A DNA stretch of 64,000 bases from Nonomuraea gerenzanensis (lineage in GTDB: Bacteria > Actinomycetota > Actinomycetes > Streptosporangiales > Streptosporangiaceae), in the NCBI RefSeq assembly GCF_020215645.1, contig NZ_CP084058.1:6262001-6326000 (forward strand), written 5' to 3'. The number at the start of each line of letters is the position of its first letter. Position 1 is the first letter of the stretch. The notes under the pieces are model-generated. The model worked only from the letters and a program-made list of their open reading frames with translations, was not told where the DNA came from and ran no database searches. A program made the translations under genes and the position numbers. Positions 1 through 10,145 of this stretch are shown here, one piece after another.

Positions 1-3000
1 GCGTAGTCGGGACCGCTGAAGAGGTAGCGCCGGCCGCCGCGCCTGAACACCGCCTTGACCTCGCGTGCCAGCTTCAGCGGGTAGCCGTCGTCGAGGTGAC
101 GGCCGGGCAGCCCGTCCCGCAGGGTGTAGCGGTACAGCTCCAGCTTGCGGGTCAGGTACAGCTTGTCCCCGTCCACGTACGCGGCGTCCACGCCCTCGTC
201 GGTGACGATGGCGGTGCGGACGAGACCCAGCTCCCTGGAGTCGCGGACCTGCGGGGCCGACTCCCCCTTCAGGTAGGTGCAGGTGGCCGCGGTGTTGTCG
301 AAGAAGTGGTGGCCGTTGTCGTGGGCGAGCACCGCGTGCACGGGCCCCCGCTTCGGCATGCCCGCCACGTCCCCCAGGGTGTGCTCCACCGGGTCGCCGG
401 TGCCGAGCACGTAGTACTTGTCCCCGGAGAAGAGCAGCACGTCGTCGCCGAAGGCGGCGATCCCGTCAGGCCGCACGCCGGCGGGCAGCTTCCAGCGGCC
501 GGCCAGGTCGTGCTCGGTGAGGTCCGGCAGCTCGACGTACGTGCCGCGGGCCAGGGAGACGAGCACGGTCTTGCCCTGGTGGGTGAAGGCCGCGTCCACC
601 TTCGGCCAGGCGGGCAGGTCGTCGCCGTTGGCCGCGATCTGCTGGGGGTAGCCGCTGTCGAGCCTGCCCAGCACGTTGTCGGCGCGGGTGTAGCGGTAGT
701 ACTCCGCGCCGGAGAAGACGTAGGTGACGACCCGGTTGCTGGTGCGCACCGTGCAGGCCGCGTCCACGGCGCCCCGCTCCAGCAGGCCGGTGCGGACGAT
801 GCCCCAGCGGCGCGCGATCGGCTCCACCGGGTCCTCGGCCGGGTCCTGCTCGGCGGGGGACGAGACGTACCCCTTGCCGGAGAAGTAGTGGCGCAGCCGG
901 TCCTCGGTGGGCAGCTCGACGGCGGCGTCGATGCGCGCCCACGACTTGGGCAGGTGCGCCTTGCCGTCGGCGCGCAGGATCGGCACCTCGAAGCTGTCGT
1001 CCGGGGTGACCCGCCGGCACAGGAAGCTGCCGCCCTTGTGGTCCACGCTCAGCCAGGGCCCGTCGGTGGTGCCGGCGGGCATGTTGAAGGGCACGGCGGC
1101 GCTCTCGTCCACCGGCTCCTGGAAGATCGTGTCCAGCCGCGCGGTGGCGGCCGGGCCGCGTACGCCGGTGGTCTCGACCACGTACAGCTCAGGGGTGAGC
1201 GCGTACGCGGGGGGCTCCGGGTCGTCCGGTTCGTACGTGCACGTCACGACGATCGAGTCGTGCGCGTCCTGCGTCCCGTCCGGCATCACCCGCGAGGCCC
1301 GCACGTACAGCTCGGCGTCCGTGATCGGCTCGCGCTGCCCGGGGGTGGTGGCCAGCAGCTGGGCCGGGCTCCACTCGCCGTTCAGGTTGAGGAAGGAGTA
1401 GAGGATCCTGACCCGGTGCTCCGGCGGCGTGGCCGAGACCGTCTGGCTGCCTGCGGCGGTGCCGGGCGTCGTGGTGATCGTGGTGCCGGCGGCGTCGGCG
1501 GGCGCGACCTTCTCCACGACCGCCCAGAACACGAAGATCCGGCCGAAGGCGTGCACGGGGTGCACCCGCTCGGCGTCGATCTGGGCGTCCACCTTGAGCC
1601 AGGGCTCCCAGGTGGCCGACAGGCCGTCGCCGTCCCTGAACTCGGCGCGGCGGTAGTAGTGGCGGCGCGGCTCGGTCCTGGTCCGGCCGAACAGCACCAG
1701 CCGCCGGGTGTCCTGCTCCGCCTCGTCGGGCCGGTAGACGTAGCCACCGGCGATGGCCAGCCGCGACACCTCGGTGTACTCGTCCAGGTAGCGCTTGTAG
1801 GCGCGCTGCACGGTGTCGGGGGTGATCTCGCCGCGCAGCAGGTCGGCCTCCAGCTCGCGGAACGCCGGGGTCTTGGTGTCGCGCAGCTCGGGCCGCACGT
1901 AGTTCTCCGGGTAGAGGAAGACCTTCCGGTTGGCCTCCCAGATCCGGTAGGCGGACATCCACTCCCACCAGGCGCGCAGCCGTTCCCTGACGGTCTCGTC
2001 GGACAGGTGCGCGCGGGGCGCGGCCGGCTCGGCGCCGAGCAGGTAGCGGTGCAGGAAGAGCTGGACGGCGGCGATGGCCTCGCGCACGCGGGAGGTCGTG
2101 CCCTGCCCGCCCATGTCCACGTCGATGAACAGGTGCTCGTACAGCTCGCGCGAGTTCGCCAGCTCCGGCCGCCCGGCCAGCACGGCGGAGACCAGCGCGT
2201 CGCGCTTGGCCGTGTTGAGCCGGTCGTGCAGGCGGCGCTCCAGCTCCGGCCAGTCCTGCGGGCCGGAGCGGCGGGAGAGCAGGGCGTGCAGCGTGTCGCC
2301 GACCGTGGCGGCGACCTGCTCCGGGCTCCCGTCGTGCAGCGGCACCCAGAGCGAGCGGTACGCCAGCGACGGCACGGTGCCCATCCTGCCCGTCACCGCG
2401 AACAGCTCGGCCAGGCGGAGCAGGAACTCGATCTCGAAGCGGTCACCGGGCGGCCCCTCGTGCCGCCTGACCCACCTGACCTCCTCCGGATCCCAGCCGA
2501 ACAGCTCGTGCAGCCGCCCGTACGGGTCGGCCACCACCTCCGTCAGGAACCCGCCCGTCCCACCGGGCGCGGAGCGGGCCAGCAGGGCCAGGCGGCCGAT
2601 GGCGGCCACGTCGTCGAGCCGGTAGTCGGCGGCCCCGGACCAGCGCGGCCTGAACGGCTGCGCGGCGGCGCCGTCGCGCACGTACCGGTCGCCCTTGGTC
2701 AGGTAGGTGCGGCCCTCGAAGACGAACGCGCCGTCGAGGCCCTCCTCGAAGCCGGCGGGCAGGTCGCCCCACGCGTCCTTGATCGAGCGGGGGTAGCCCT
2801 CCTCGGCGTACTCCAGCGCGCCCGGCCGGTAGCGCGCGTACTGGCCGGCGGTGAAGACGTACAGCTCGCCGGTGGGGGCGGTGAAGGCGGCGTCCACGCG
2901 CGGGCGCGCGGGGTCGAAGGCGTTGTCCACGACGCCCCAGGTGCCGGGCACCGCGCGCGGCACGCCCTCGTCGGCGCGCAGCCACCGGCGGTTCCTGAAC

Positions 3001-6000
3001 AGGTGGACGTGGCCGTCCGGGCCGCGGAAGGCGGCGTCGAGGCCGTCCTGGAAGTCCTCCGGCAGCGACAGGGCGGGCCTGCCGAGGTCGGCGGGCAGCC
3101 CGGCGGCGATCGTGCGCGGGTAGCCCTCGTCGGCGAGGTCCCGGCCGGGGCCGGAGTAACGCACGTACTGGTCGCCGGCGAACAGGAACGTGGCGGTGTC
3201 CGTGACCAGGGTGGCGTCCACCCGGCCCGCGGCCACCGCGTTGCGGACCCGGCCCGCGAGGTCCGCCAGCTCGTAGGTGGCGGCGGCGGTCCTGGACACG
3301 GCGTGGCAGCCGCCGCCCGCCAGCAGGAACACGGTGCGCCGGTCGGCGACGGCGGCCTGGATCCGGCGGCCGGTCCCGTCGAGGATCACGTCGTCGAAGG
3401 TCTCGCCGAGATGGGCGAACGCCTCCTCCTTGCGCAGCTCGGCGGCGATCGGACGGGGATAGCCGGGGTCGGCGTAGCGGTACTCGGAGCCGGTGTAGCG
3501 CACGTACCGGTCCCCGCAGAACAGGAACGTGTGCTCGCCGGTGACCACCGCCGCGTCCACCCGGTCGATGCCGTGCGAGCCGGTCCACTGCCTGACCGGC
3601 GCCATCGGGGTGAAGGTGCCGTCGAAGTAGCGGGTGAACTGGTGGCTGAAGAAGAAGTACGTGGCGCCGTCGGCCGCGGTGAACGCGGTCTTGAACACCT
3701 CGCCCGGCGCCCGGTCCCGGCCGAGCCCCGGCCACAGCCGCTCGGCCGGGCGCGGCGGCGACCACTGCCCCGTGGCCTCGGTGTACTGCAGGCACCGGTC
3801 GCCGTGCAGCAGCACCATGGCGCCGCCCGCGAACAGCACGGCGTCCGGCACGCCGAACCCCTCCTCCCGGTACATCTGCGGGATCCCCCAGAACCCGGCG
3901 TCGGCCGTCCCCGTCTCGGCCGGGGCGGCGTAGTCGGCGCCGGAGTAGACCAGGTAGCGCATGCGCCCGTCCGGTCCGGGCCGCTCGAACACGTACGTCC
4001 TGCCGTCACGCACGTAGGCCAGCACCACCGAGGTCAGGCCCGCCCAGTGCGCGGCGATCGGCCGCGGCACCCCGTCGAGCCGCTCAGGCCCGGTGTGGGC
4101 GACGAACTGGTCGCCGCTGAACAGGTACGTCCTGCCGTCGCGGCCGACGAACGCGGCGTCCACCGTGTTGCCGTGGTGGATGGTGTCGCGCGGCCGGCCC
4201 CACTCCTCGGCCAGCGGGTACTCGCGGCCGAGCGTGACGTTGTAGCAGGAAGCGCCCTTGAACAGGTACGTGTTCCCGTCGGCGCCCGTCAGCACGGCGT
4301 CGAGCCGGTCGCGGAACGCGGCGGGCACCTGCCGCAGCGTGCGTGGCCTGACCGGCGTCAGGCCGGGAGCCAGGCCCTCCAGCGCGCCGTGCCGCCACCA
4401 GCCGTCCTCGCGTTGCACGAGCACCGACCCGTCCTCGACGAACGCGCACGTCACCCCCGCCAGGTCGAGGTGGGTGTAGTGGCGGTAGAGCGCGTCGGAC
4501 ACGACGTGGCAGCGCCCGCCCTCGAACAGGAACACGTTGCGCCGGTCGGCGCAGGCCGCGTCGATGGGGCCGTCCAGGGTGCGGTGCAGGTTGCGCAGCC
4601 GGGGCTCCTGGGCCAGCGCGGAGACGGCGCGCGGGTAGCCGTCCTGGACGCGGGTGTGGTCGTGGCCTTCGTAGCGGACGTACTGGCCGCCGGAGAACAG
4701 GTACGTGTGCGTGCGCGTCACCTCGACGCCGTTCACGGTCTCGGTCGAGTCGGCGACCAGGGCGGCGTCCACCTTGCCCGTGCGGGCGATGGTGTTGGCC
4801 ACGTTGCCCCAGAACGGCTTGACCGGCGCCGGGTAGCGGTCGTCCACCCGGCTGTGGTCGGCGGTGGAGTAACGCACGTAGCTGCCGTCGCCGAAGACGT
4901 AGGTCCGGCCGTCCTTGCCGACGAACGCGGCGTCCACCTGTTCGAACGGCAGGCTGCCCCACAGGTCGCGCAGCGGCCGCGGCTCGGTCCACCAGCGGCG
5001 GCGGTCGCCGGCGACCACGTACTGCTCGCCGCTGAACAGGTACGTGCGCCCGTCGCGGCCGGTGAAGACGGCGTCCACCGTGGTGAAGCCGGACTCGGCG
5101 GGCAGGTTCCACCAGCCGTCGCCCACCGGCCTCGGGAAGCCGGGGTCGGGCGTGGTGTAGTCGGCGGTGGAGTAGCGGGCGTAGAACGGGGCCTGCTCGG
5201 CGGGGTCGCAACGCACGGTCAGCAGGCCGGCGTCGTACTCGATGACGAGCCTGACGCCCTGCTCGGTGGCGAGCCGCCACTGCGGCCCGTCGCCGTCGAG
5301 CGGCGCCTGCTCGGCGACGGGCAGGCCGTGCTCCAGCAGGCGGCGGCGCAGCACCGCCGTCAGCCGCCCGGCCTCCAGGTCCGCGAGGTGCTCGGCGGGC
5401 AGGTCGAGCAGCTTGCCGCCGATCCCGAACAGGTAGGTCTGCCGGTCCATGACGAACGCGGCGTCCACCCGGCGCAGCCCGCCCCAGTCGGTCTCGATCC
5501 GGCGCGGGTAGCCGGAGTCGGTGACGGAGTAGTCGGCGGTGGAGTAGCGCAGGTACCGCTCGCCGCCGAACAGGTAGGTGCGGCCGTCCATGCCGACGAA
5601 CGCGGCGTCCACGGCCCCGCCAGGCAGCACCTCCTCGACGATCCCCCACCGCTGCCCGGTCGGCACGGCGCCGGCGGCGTCCCCCACCGCGACGGTCCTG
5701 CCGTCCTTGAACAGGTGGACCACGCCGTCGCCGTCGGCGAAGGCCGCCTCGACGCCCGACTCGAACTCCGCCGGCAGGCCGGGGAAGCGCGTGCCGATCC
5801 GCTGGGGGTACCGCTCGTCGGCGGTGACGCCCGCGCCCTCCAGGCCGTCGGTGTAGGCCATGACCTGGTCGCGGGAGAACAGGTACGTGCCCGACGCGTC
5901 GGTGTAGGCGGCGTCCACCCGCCCCGTGTCGGCCAGCTCGTTGCGGATCCGGCCCCAGGTCCCGGCGATGGGGTGGTCGGCGGTGTCGCCGACGGTGTAG

Positions 6001-9000
6001 GCGCGCTCGCCGCTGAACAGGTGGGTGCGGCCGTCCCTGTCCTGCAGCCCCGCGTCGACGCGGGTGCGGAACGGCTCGGGCAGCGGGGTGCGGCCCTCGC
6101 CCTCCCACCACCGGCCGATGGCGCGCGGGTAGCCCTCGTCCACGGTCGCGTAGCCGGGGCCGGAGTAGCGGACGTACTGGTCGCCGCAGAACAGGTACGT
6201 CCTGCCGTCGGCGTCCACGAACGCGCCGTCGATGCGGGCGGGGTCGGTGAACGTGCTGCGCACCTTGCCCCACACCTGGTCCTTCGGCACCCAGCGCAGG
6301 CTGCCGGGCGTGCGGGTGAACGCGCGGGACAGGCCGTCGCGGTCGCGGCCGACGATCCATTCGAGGCCGTCGGCGGCGCTGAAGGCGGCGTCCACCGCGG
6401 TGAGCCGCTCGAACCTGGGTGACAGGTCCTTGAGCGGCTTGCCCTTGGGGTCGGCCAGGGCGTAGGCGCCGGCCGAATAGGTCCAGTAGCGCTGCTCGTG
6501 GAAGAGGTACACGTGCCCGTCCGCCGACTCCAGCAGCGCGTCGAAGCGGTCGAGGCCCGGTGGCAGGGCCAGCGGCTCGGGGAACCCGCCCGCCAGGTCC
6601 TGGTCGCGGAAGGCCGCCTCGACCTCGGCCGCGTCCAGGCCCAGCCGGGCCGCCAGCGCGGCGAACGCCCGCACGCGCCGGTGGGCGTGACGGAAGCGCG
6701 GGTCGGCGGGCGCTGCCAGCTCCTCGCCGGTCTCGTCGGCGAGGTCGGCGGCGGCCAGCGCGGGCACCACGAACGTCTCCATCACGCCCGCCGGAGCACC
6801 TGTCCAGGTGCCGGTCAGGGGCCCCGTCACGCCGGCGCAGATGGCCAGGGCCGTCTCGGCGGGCACGCCGAGGGCCTCCTCCAGCACGGCCGCCAGCTCG
6901 CCGGCCTGGCGCTCGGCCAGCCCCGACAGCGCCTCCACGATCTCCGCGACGCCCGCCGCCAGCTCCACGGCGACCCCGTGCAGCAGGAAGAACACGTCCT
7001 TGGCGTAGTCCTCCAGCCCGGGCAGGGCGTAGCCGAGCGCGTTGCCCGGATTGCCGAAGTAGGCCAGCCGCCCGGCGGGCACGGCCAGCGTCTCGTCCAG
7101 GTCGCCGGCGGCCACGAGCCGCTCGACCAGGCGCACGCACTCTCCCGGGTCGAAGCCGAGCCCCGCCACCGCCTCCAGGTCCAGCCGGTACGGCTCGGCC
7201 TCGCGGACCACCGCCGCCACCCGCTCGGCGACGATCTCCTGCTCGGCCGCCGTGAACCCGTCCGCCAGCGGCGCCTCCTGCGCCAGCCGCGCGACGGCGT
7301 CGCCGGGCAGCCGGCCGTCCTCGGCGCACAGGCCCGCCAGCCGGTCCAGCACGCGCCGCCCGGCCACCGCCTCGGCGAGCTCCTCGAAGTCCTCGGCCGC
7401 GAACGCGAACAGCGCCGCCCTGAACTCCTCGATCTGCGCCTTCATGACGTCCAGCACGCCCTGCCGGTACGGGTGGAACTCCGGCGGCAGCACCAGGTCG
7501 TCGGCCTTCAGCCCGGCCAGCGCCGCCTTGTCGGCGTAGTCGCCGTCGGCGTCCAGCCAGCCGTTGAAGCGCAGCCCCTCGGCCAGCGACTCCACCTGGT
7601 CCGGCGAGAGCGGCAGGGCGGCGAAGGCGTCGGTGTCGAGCGTGAGCCGGCCCTGGCGGAAGCGGCGCACCCGCTCGTGCAGCGCCTCGAACGCGGCGGG
7701 CGCGGCGTCGCCCAGGTCGGCGTTGACGGCCAGGGCGGCCTCGTCGCCGGTGAACAGGATCTGGCCGTCCTCGTCGAGGCAGCCGTTGTAGATCAGGTTG
7801 TCGTACAGCTCGGCCTGCTCCGCCGCGGTCATGGTGGTTTCGAGCGCGGCCAGGTCCGACGGGTACAGGGCGGGCGGGCCCTCGGCGTCCTGGGTCAGGC
7901 GGGTGATGAGCGCGTGCACGGCGGGGCGGTGCGCGGTGAAGTCGCCCGCCAGGCGCAGCCCTGCGGCCTCCTGCGGCAGCGCGGCCGCCTCCAGCGTCCC
8001 GTCGGGGCGCAGGTGACCGGCGGTGACGAGGTTGGCGTGGATCTTGGCGGCGAGCCGCTCGCCCAGGCCGAGACCGGCGAAGTCGTCCTCGGTCACCACG
8101 GCCAGGTCGGTGAGCGCCTCGCGGGCCGCCGCCTCGGCGCTGGAACGCTCCAGCCGCAGCACGCGGTCGTCCTGGGGGCAGACCACGCCGTCGTAGGCGG
8201 TCAGCACGTCGTGGACGACCTCGGCGGCGCGCTCGCCGAACCGGTCGGAGGCGAGCACCTCGGGCCCGAACGCCTCCAGGCGGGAGCTGAGGTCGCCGGC
8301 CAGGGTCGTGGCGTGCTCGCCCGCGTCCTCGCCGGGCGTGCCGCCCAGCATCTCGCGCAGCGACGAGGGGCCGAGCCCGGTGGCGCGCAGCCACTCGGCC
8401 ACGGCGGCCAGCGTCTGCGCCAGCCACAGGCCGGCGGCCGGGTCGCCGCCCGCCAGGGTGCGGTAGCAGTCCCGGGTGCCCGCGCCGGTGTCCACCGGGG
8501 GCGGGAAGGAGCCGTACGGGCGCGGCCCCGGATCGGCGTCGAGCACGTCCAGCACGTCGAACAGCTCGGCCGCCGACAGCCCCAGCGCCGAGGTGAGCAC
8601 GCCGACGCGGTGCAGCAGCGACAGCTCCGCCAGCCCGACGGCGGGCCCGTCGAAGGGCGCCGTCTCGTGCGGCGTGGCGGCGTACCTGGCGCGGAAGCGG
8701 GTGACGATCTCGGTGACGTCCGGCTCGGCCAGCGCGTGCGCGACCCGGCGGCGGTACTCGGCGTTGCGCGCGGCCAGGATGTCGCCGCGGCAGGCGAGCA
8801 CCTCCAGCCCGGCGGGCAGCTGGTCGGGCCAGGGCCAGATCACCGCCCGCTCGTAGGGGTCGCCGAACGTCCTGCCGAACAGGCCGGCCGGTTCGGCGCC
8901 GCCGCGCACGCCCGCGGTGTCCATCGGCGCGGCCAGCGCGCACACGACGTCCACGGGCAGCTCCCAGGCCCTGTGCAGGTGCACGACGGCCGCCAGGACG

Positions 9001-9854
9001 CGCAGCGCGGGCAGGTCGACGCGGTTGCCGCAGCAGGAGCGCAGCACGAGGTCCAGGTCGGTGAAGGACAGGCCGGTCTTGCGTGCCAGGTGCACGAACC
9101 GGTGCGCCCGCTCGAACCAGGCGAAGGGGACGGCCTCGCCGTCGGCCCACACGAGCGTGTCCTCCTCCTCGTCCACGCCGGCCGGGCCCTGGCCCTGGTT
9201 GACGTAGAAGACCTTGGCCTCGGCGGGGCCGGGCTCGGGGGCCGGGGTGAGGTTCTGCAGCAGCAGCTCGCGCAGCTCGCCCGCGGTGAGGCCGGCCGCG
9301 CGGCGGAAGCGGCCGGCGTCCCGCAGGGCCGTCAGGTCCTCCTCCCCCAGCCCGTAGCGGGCTCGCAGCTCCGGCTCCGTCACCGGCGTCGTCACCAGGC
9401 GCACCTCGTGCGGGGTCAGCCCCAGCGTCAGCCGCGCCACCGTGTCGGGGCGGGCGGCGCCGGCGAAGAGCCGGTACAGCTGCGCCGGGGTGACGCCCAG
9501 CTCCTCCAGGTACGCCTGGAGCCGCTCGTCCTGGAGGGAGAACGGCTGGTCGAAGGGGTGCTCCAGCTCGCGCAGCCGCCCGTACGGGTCGTCGCCGACG
9601 ACCTTCTCCAGGACCTCGACGACGATGTCCAGGTAGGGGATCTCGGTGTAGGTGTCGTCGGCGTCCAGCACGACGTCCTTCAGCCCCGGCCGCCGTTCCA
9701 GCAGCGACGGGCGCTCGAAGCTGTCCTCCAGCAGGCGCAGCAGGTCGGCGAGGTAGGCGGCCGGCGAGTGCACCGACCTGGCCTCGTCTCCTTCGCGGAA
9801 CTCCAGCTCGCCGAAGAGTCGTTCGTAGGTAGGCAGGGATCCGTTCGCGGACAA
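1..9854 (-). CDS. Tc-toxin A-subunit-like giant protein with hemopexin repeats (3' end outside window)
   Basis: The frame is open from a TTG start, preceded by GGGAGG five bases upstream, to the window edge: 3284 codons with no stop. The N-terminus carries the TcA/VRP1-like signature (SVHSPAAYLADLLRLLE, about residues 24-40), followed by a mostly helical, Leu/Ala-rich part to about residue 1090. From about 1100 to 2400 there are roughly 24 units of the form VDAAF..(D)GRTYLFSG.QYVRYS, which match hemopexin-like blades. Residues about 2430-2900 carry the TcA neuraminidase-like region: FLYPENYVRPELRD, a conserved YLDEYTEVSRLAIAGGYVYR stretch, then HYYRRAEF, WEPWLKVD and FGRIFVFW. At least seven more hemopexin-like units run from about 2960 to the edge. 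TcA proteins form the pentameric receptor-binding and translocation pore of Tc toxins; here that role is inferred. No signal peptide is visible. The TcB-binding end and any TcB/TcC partner would lie left of the window. Confidence 0.8.
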   Translation of the reverse strand, partial: MSANGSLPTYERLFGELEFREGDEARSVHSPAAYLADLLRLLEDSFERPSLLERRPGLKDVVLDADDTYTEIPYLDIVVEVLEKVVGDDPYGRLRELEHPFDQPFSLQDERLQAYLEELGVTPAQLYRLFAGAARPDTVARLTLGLTPHEVRLVTTPVTEPELRARYGLGEEDLTALRDAGRFRRAAGLTAGELRELLLQNLTPAPEPGPAEAKVFYVNQGQGPAGVDEEEDTLVWADGEAVPFAWFERAHRFVHLARKTGLSFTDLDLVLRSCCGNRVDLPALRVLAAVVHLHRAWELPVDVVCALAAPMDTAGVRGGAEPAGLFGRTFGDPYERAVIWPWPDQLPAGLEVLACRGDILAARNAEYRRRVAHALAEPDVTEIVTRFRARYAATPHETAPFDGPAVGLAELSLLHRVGVLTSALGLSAAELFDVLDVLDADPGPRPYGSFPPPVDTGAGTRDCYRTLAGGDPAAGLWLAQTLAAVAEWLRATGLGPSSLREMLGGTPGEDAGEHATTLAGDLSSRLEAFGPEVLASDRFGERAAEVVHDVLTAYDGVVCPQDDRVLRLERSSAEAAAREALTDLAVVTEDDFAGLGLGERLAAKIHANLVTAGHLRPDGTLEAAALPQEAAGLRLAGDFTAHRPAVHALITRLTQDAEGPPALYPSDLAALETTMTAAEQAELYDNLIYNGCLDEDGQILFTGDEAALAVNADLGDAAPAAFEALHERVRRFRQGRLTLDTDAFAALPLSPDQVESLAEGLRFNGWLDADGDYADKAALAGLKADDLVLPPEFHPYRQGVLDVMKAQIEEFRAALFAFAAEDFEELAEAVAGRRVLDRLAGLCAEDGRLPGDAVARLAQEAPLADGFTAAEQEIVAERVAAVVREAEPYRLDLEAVAGLGFDPGECVRLVERLVAAGDLDETLAVPAGRLAYFGNPGNALGYALPGLEDYAKDVFFLLHGVAVELAAGVAEIVEALSGLAERQAGELAAVLEEALGVPAETALAICAGVTGPLTGTWTGAPAGVMETFVVPALAAADLADETGEELAAPADPRFRHAHRRVRAFAALAARLGLDAAEVEAAFRDQDLAGGFPEPLALPPGLDRFDALLESADGHVYLFHEQRYWTYSAGAYALADPKGKPLKDLSPRFERLTAVDAAFSAADGLEWIVGRDRDGLSRAFTRTPGSLRWVPKDQVWGKVRSTFTDPARIDGAFVDADGRTYLFCGDQYVRYSGPGYATVDEGYPRAIGRWWEGEGRTPLPEPFRTRVDAGLQDRDGRTHLFSGERAYTVGDTADHPIAGTWGRIRNELADTGRVDAAYTDASGTYLFSRDQVMAYTDGLEGAGVTADERYPQRIGTRFPGLPAEFESGVEAAFADGDGVVHLFKDGRTVAVGDAAGAVPTGQRWGIVEEVLPGGAVDAAFVGMDGRTYLFGGERYLRYSTADYSVTDSGYPRRIETDWGGLRRVDAAFVMDRQTYLFGIGGKLLDLPAEHLADLEAGRLTAVLRRRLLEHGLPVAEQAPLDGDGPQWRLATEQGVRLVIEYDAGLLTVRCDPAEQAPFYARYSTADYTTPDPGFPRPVGDGWWNLPAESGFTTVDAVFTGRDGRTYLFSGEQYVVAGDRRRWWTEPRPLRDLWGSLPFEQVDAAFVGKDGRTYVFGDGSYVRYSTADHSRVDDRYPAPVKPFWGNVANTIARTGKVDAALVADSTETVNGVEVTRTHTYLFSGGQYVRYEGHDHTRVQDGYPRAVSALAQEPRLRNLHRTLDGPIDAACADRRNVFLFEGGRCHVVSDALYRHYTHLDLAGVTCAFVEDGSVLVQREDGWWRHGALEGLAPGLTPVRPRTLRQVPAAFRDRLDAVLTGADGNTYLFKGASCYNVTLGREYPLAEEWGRPRDTIHHGNTVDAAFVGRDGRTYLFSGDQFVAHTGPERLDGVPRPIAAHWAGLTSVVLAYVRDGRTYVFERPGPDGRMRYLVYSGADYAAPAETGTADAGFWGIPQMYREEGFGVPDAVLFAGGAMVLLHGDRCLQYTEATGQWSPPRPAERLWPGLGRDRAPGEVFKTAFTAADGATYFFFSHQFTRYFDGTFTPMAPVRQWTGSHGIDRVDAAVVTGEHTFLFCGDRYVRYTGSEYRYADPGYPRPIAAELRKEEAFAHLGETFDDVILDGTGRRIQAAVADRRTVFLLAGGGCHAVSRTAAATYELADLAGRVRNAVAAGRVDATLVTDTATFLFAGDQYVRYSGPGRDLADEGYPRTIAAGLPADLGRPALSLPEDFQDGLDAAFRGPDGHVHLFRNRRWLRADEGVPRAVPGTWGVVDNAFDPARPRVDAAFTAPTGELYVFTAGQYARYRPGALEYAEEGYPRSIKDAWGDLPAGFEEGLDGAFVFEGRTYLTKGDRYVRDGAAAQPFRPRWSGAADYRLDDVAAIGRLALLARSAPGGTGGFLTEVVADPYGRLHELFGWDPEEVRWVRRHEGPPGDRFEIEFLLRLAELFAVTGRMGTVPSLAYRSLWVPLHDGSPEQVAATVGDTLHALLSRRSGPQDWPELERRLHDRLNTAKRDALVSAVLAGRPELANSRELYEHLFIDVDMGGQGTTSRVREAIAAVQLFLHRYLLGAEPAAPRAHLSDETVRERLRAWWEWMSAYRIWEANRKVFLYPENYVRPELRDTKTPAFRELEADLLRGEITPDTVQRAYKRYLDEYTEVSRLAIAGGYVYRPDEAEQDTRRLVLFGRTRTEPRRHYYRRAEFRDGDGLSATWEPWLKVDAQIDAERVHPVHAFGRIFVFWAVVEKVAPADAAGTTITTTPGTAAGSQTVSATPPEHRVRILYSFLNLNGEWSPAQLLATTPGQREPITDAELYVRASRVMPDGTQDAHDSIVVTCTYEPDDPEPPAYALTPELYVVETTGVRGPAATARLDTIFQEPVDESAAVPFNMPAGTTDGPWLSVDHKGGSFLCRRVTPDDSFEVPILRADGKAHLPKSWARIDAAVELPTEDRLRHYFSGKGYVSSPAEQDPAEDPVEPIARRWGIVRTGLLERGAVDAACTVRTSNRVVTYVFSGAEYYRYTRADNVLGRLDSGYPQQIAANGDDLPAWPKVDAAFTHQGKTVLVSLARGTYVELPDLTEHDLAGRWKLPAGVRPDGIAAFGDDVLLFSGDKYYVLGTGDPVEHTLGDVAGMPKRGPVHAVLAHDNGHHFFDNTAATCTYLKGESAPQVRDSRELGLVRTAIVTDEGVDAAYVDGDKLYLTRKLELYRYTLRDGLPGRHLDDGYPLKLAREVKAVFRRGGRRYLFSGPDY

Positions 9855-10145
9855 GAGAGCCTCCCGGGTGTCCGGCGCGGGCGCGGCACGTCGAGATGCG
9901 GGCCGCGCGGCACCGGGCCGCTCCCCCGGCCCGACGCCGGTCGCAGCCTTGGCAGGCCGGTTCAACGTGCGATTGCCGCCGGATTACAGCGAGTGATCAC
10001 TACCGCCCCGTGGGGCTCTCACCTGCGGCGACGTTCGCTCCCTTACGGCAGGTTCTGCTCATTTTGCGCGTTCTGCTCAGCAGCGGCGGGTGGACGAAGA
10101 GCCCCGCCGCTCGAACCGGCCGCCGCCGCGGCACGTCTATCAGTC
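9855..10145. promoter_or_regulatory. Divergent intergenic region between TcA-like and lipoprotein genes
   Basis: These 291 bases separate two divergent starts and must hold both promoters. Visible structure is a perfect 10-bp palindrome AGTGATCACT (9992-10001) and a direct repeat GTTCTGCTCA at 10052-10061 and 10070-10079, spaced 18 bases apart. The stretch around 10030-10080 is the least GC-rich part. No convincing -35/-10 pair was identified, so any operator role is a guess. Confidence 0.3.

Noticed and set aside
96..6422. A 2108-codon open frame on the plus strand
   Set aside because: It is the antisense shadow of the hemopexin-repeat gene; its composition is Gly/Val/His-rich repeats with no domain, and it has no RBS.
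4084..9150. A second, out-of-frame long minus-strand frame in the same region
   Set aside because: It is Arg/Pro-rich low-complexity sequence; the true frame from 9854 shows conserved Tc and hemopexin motifs throughout.
1..9854. Sialidase enzyme, from the neuraminidase-like region
   Set aside because: The name refers to a structural region of TcA proteins; no sialidase Asp-boxes or Arg triad was seen.
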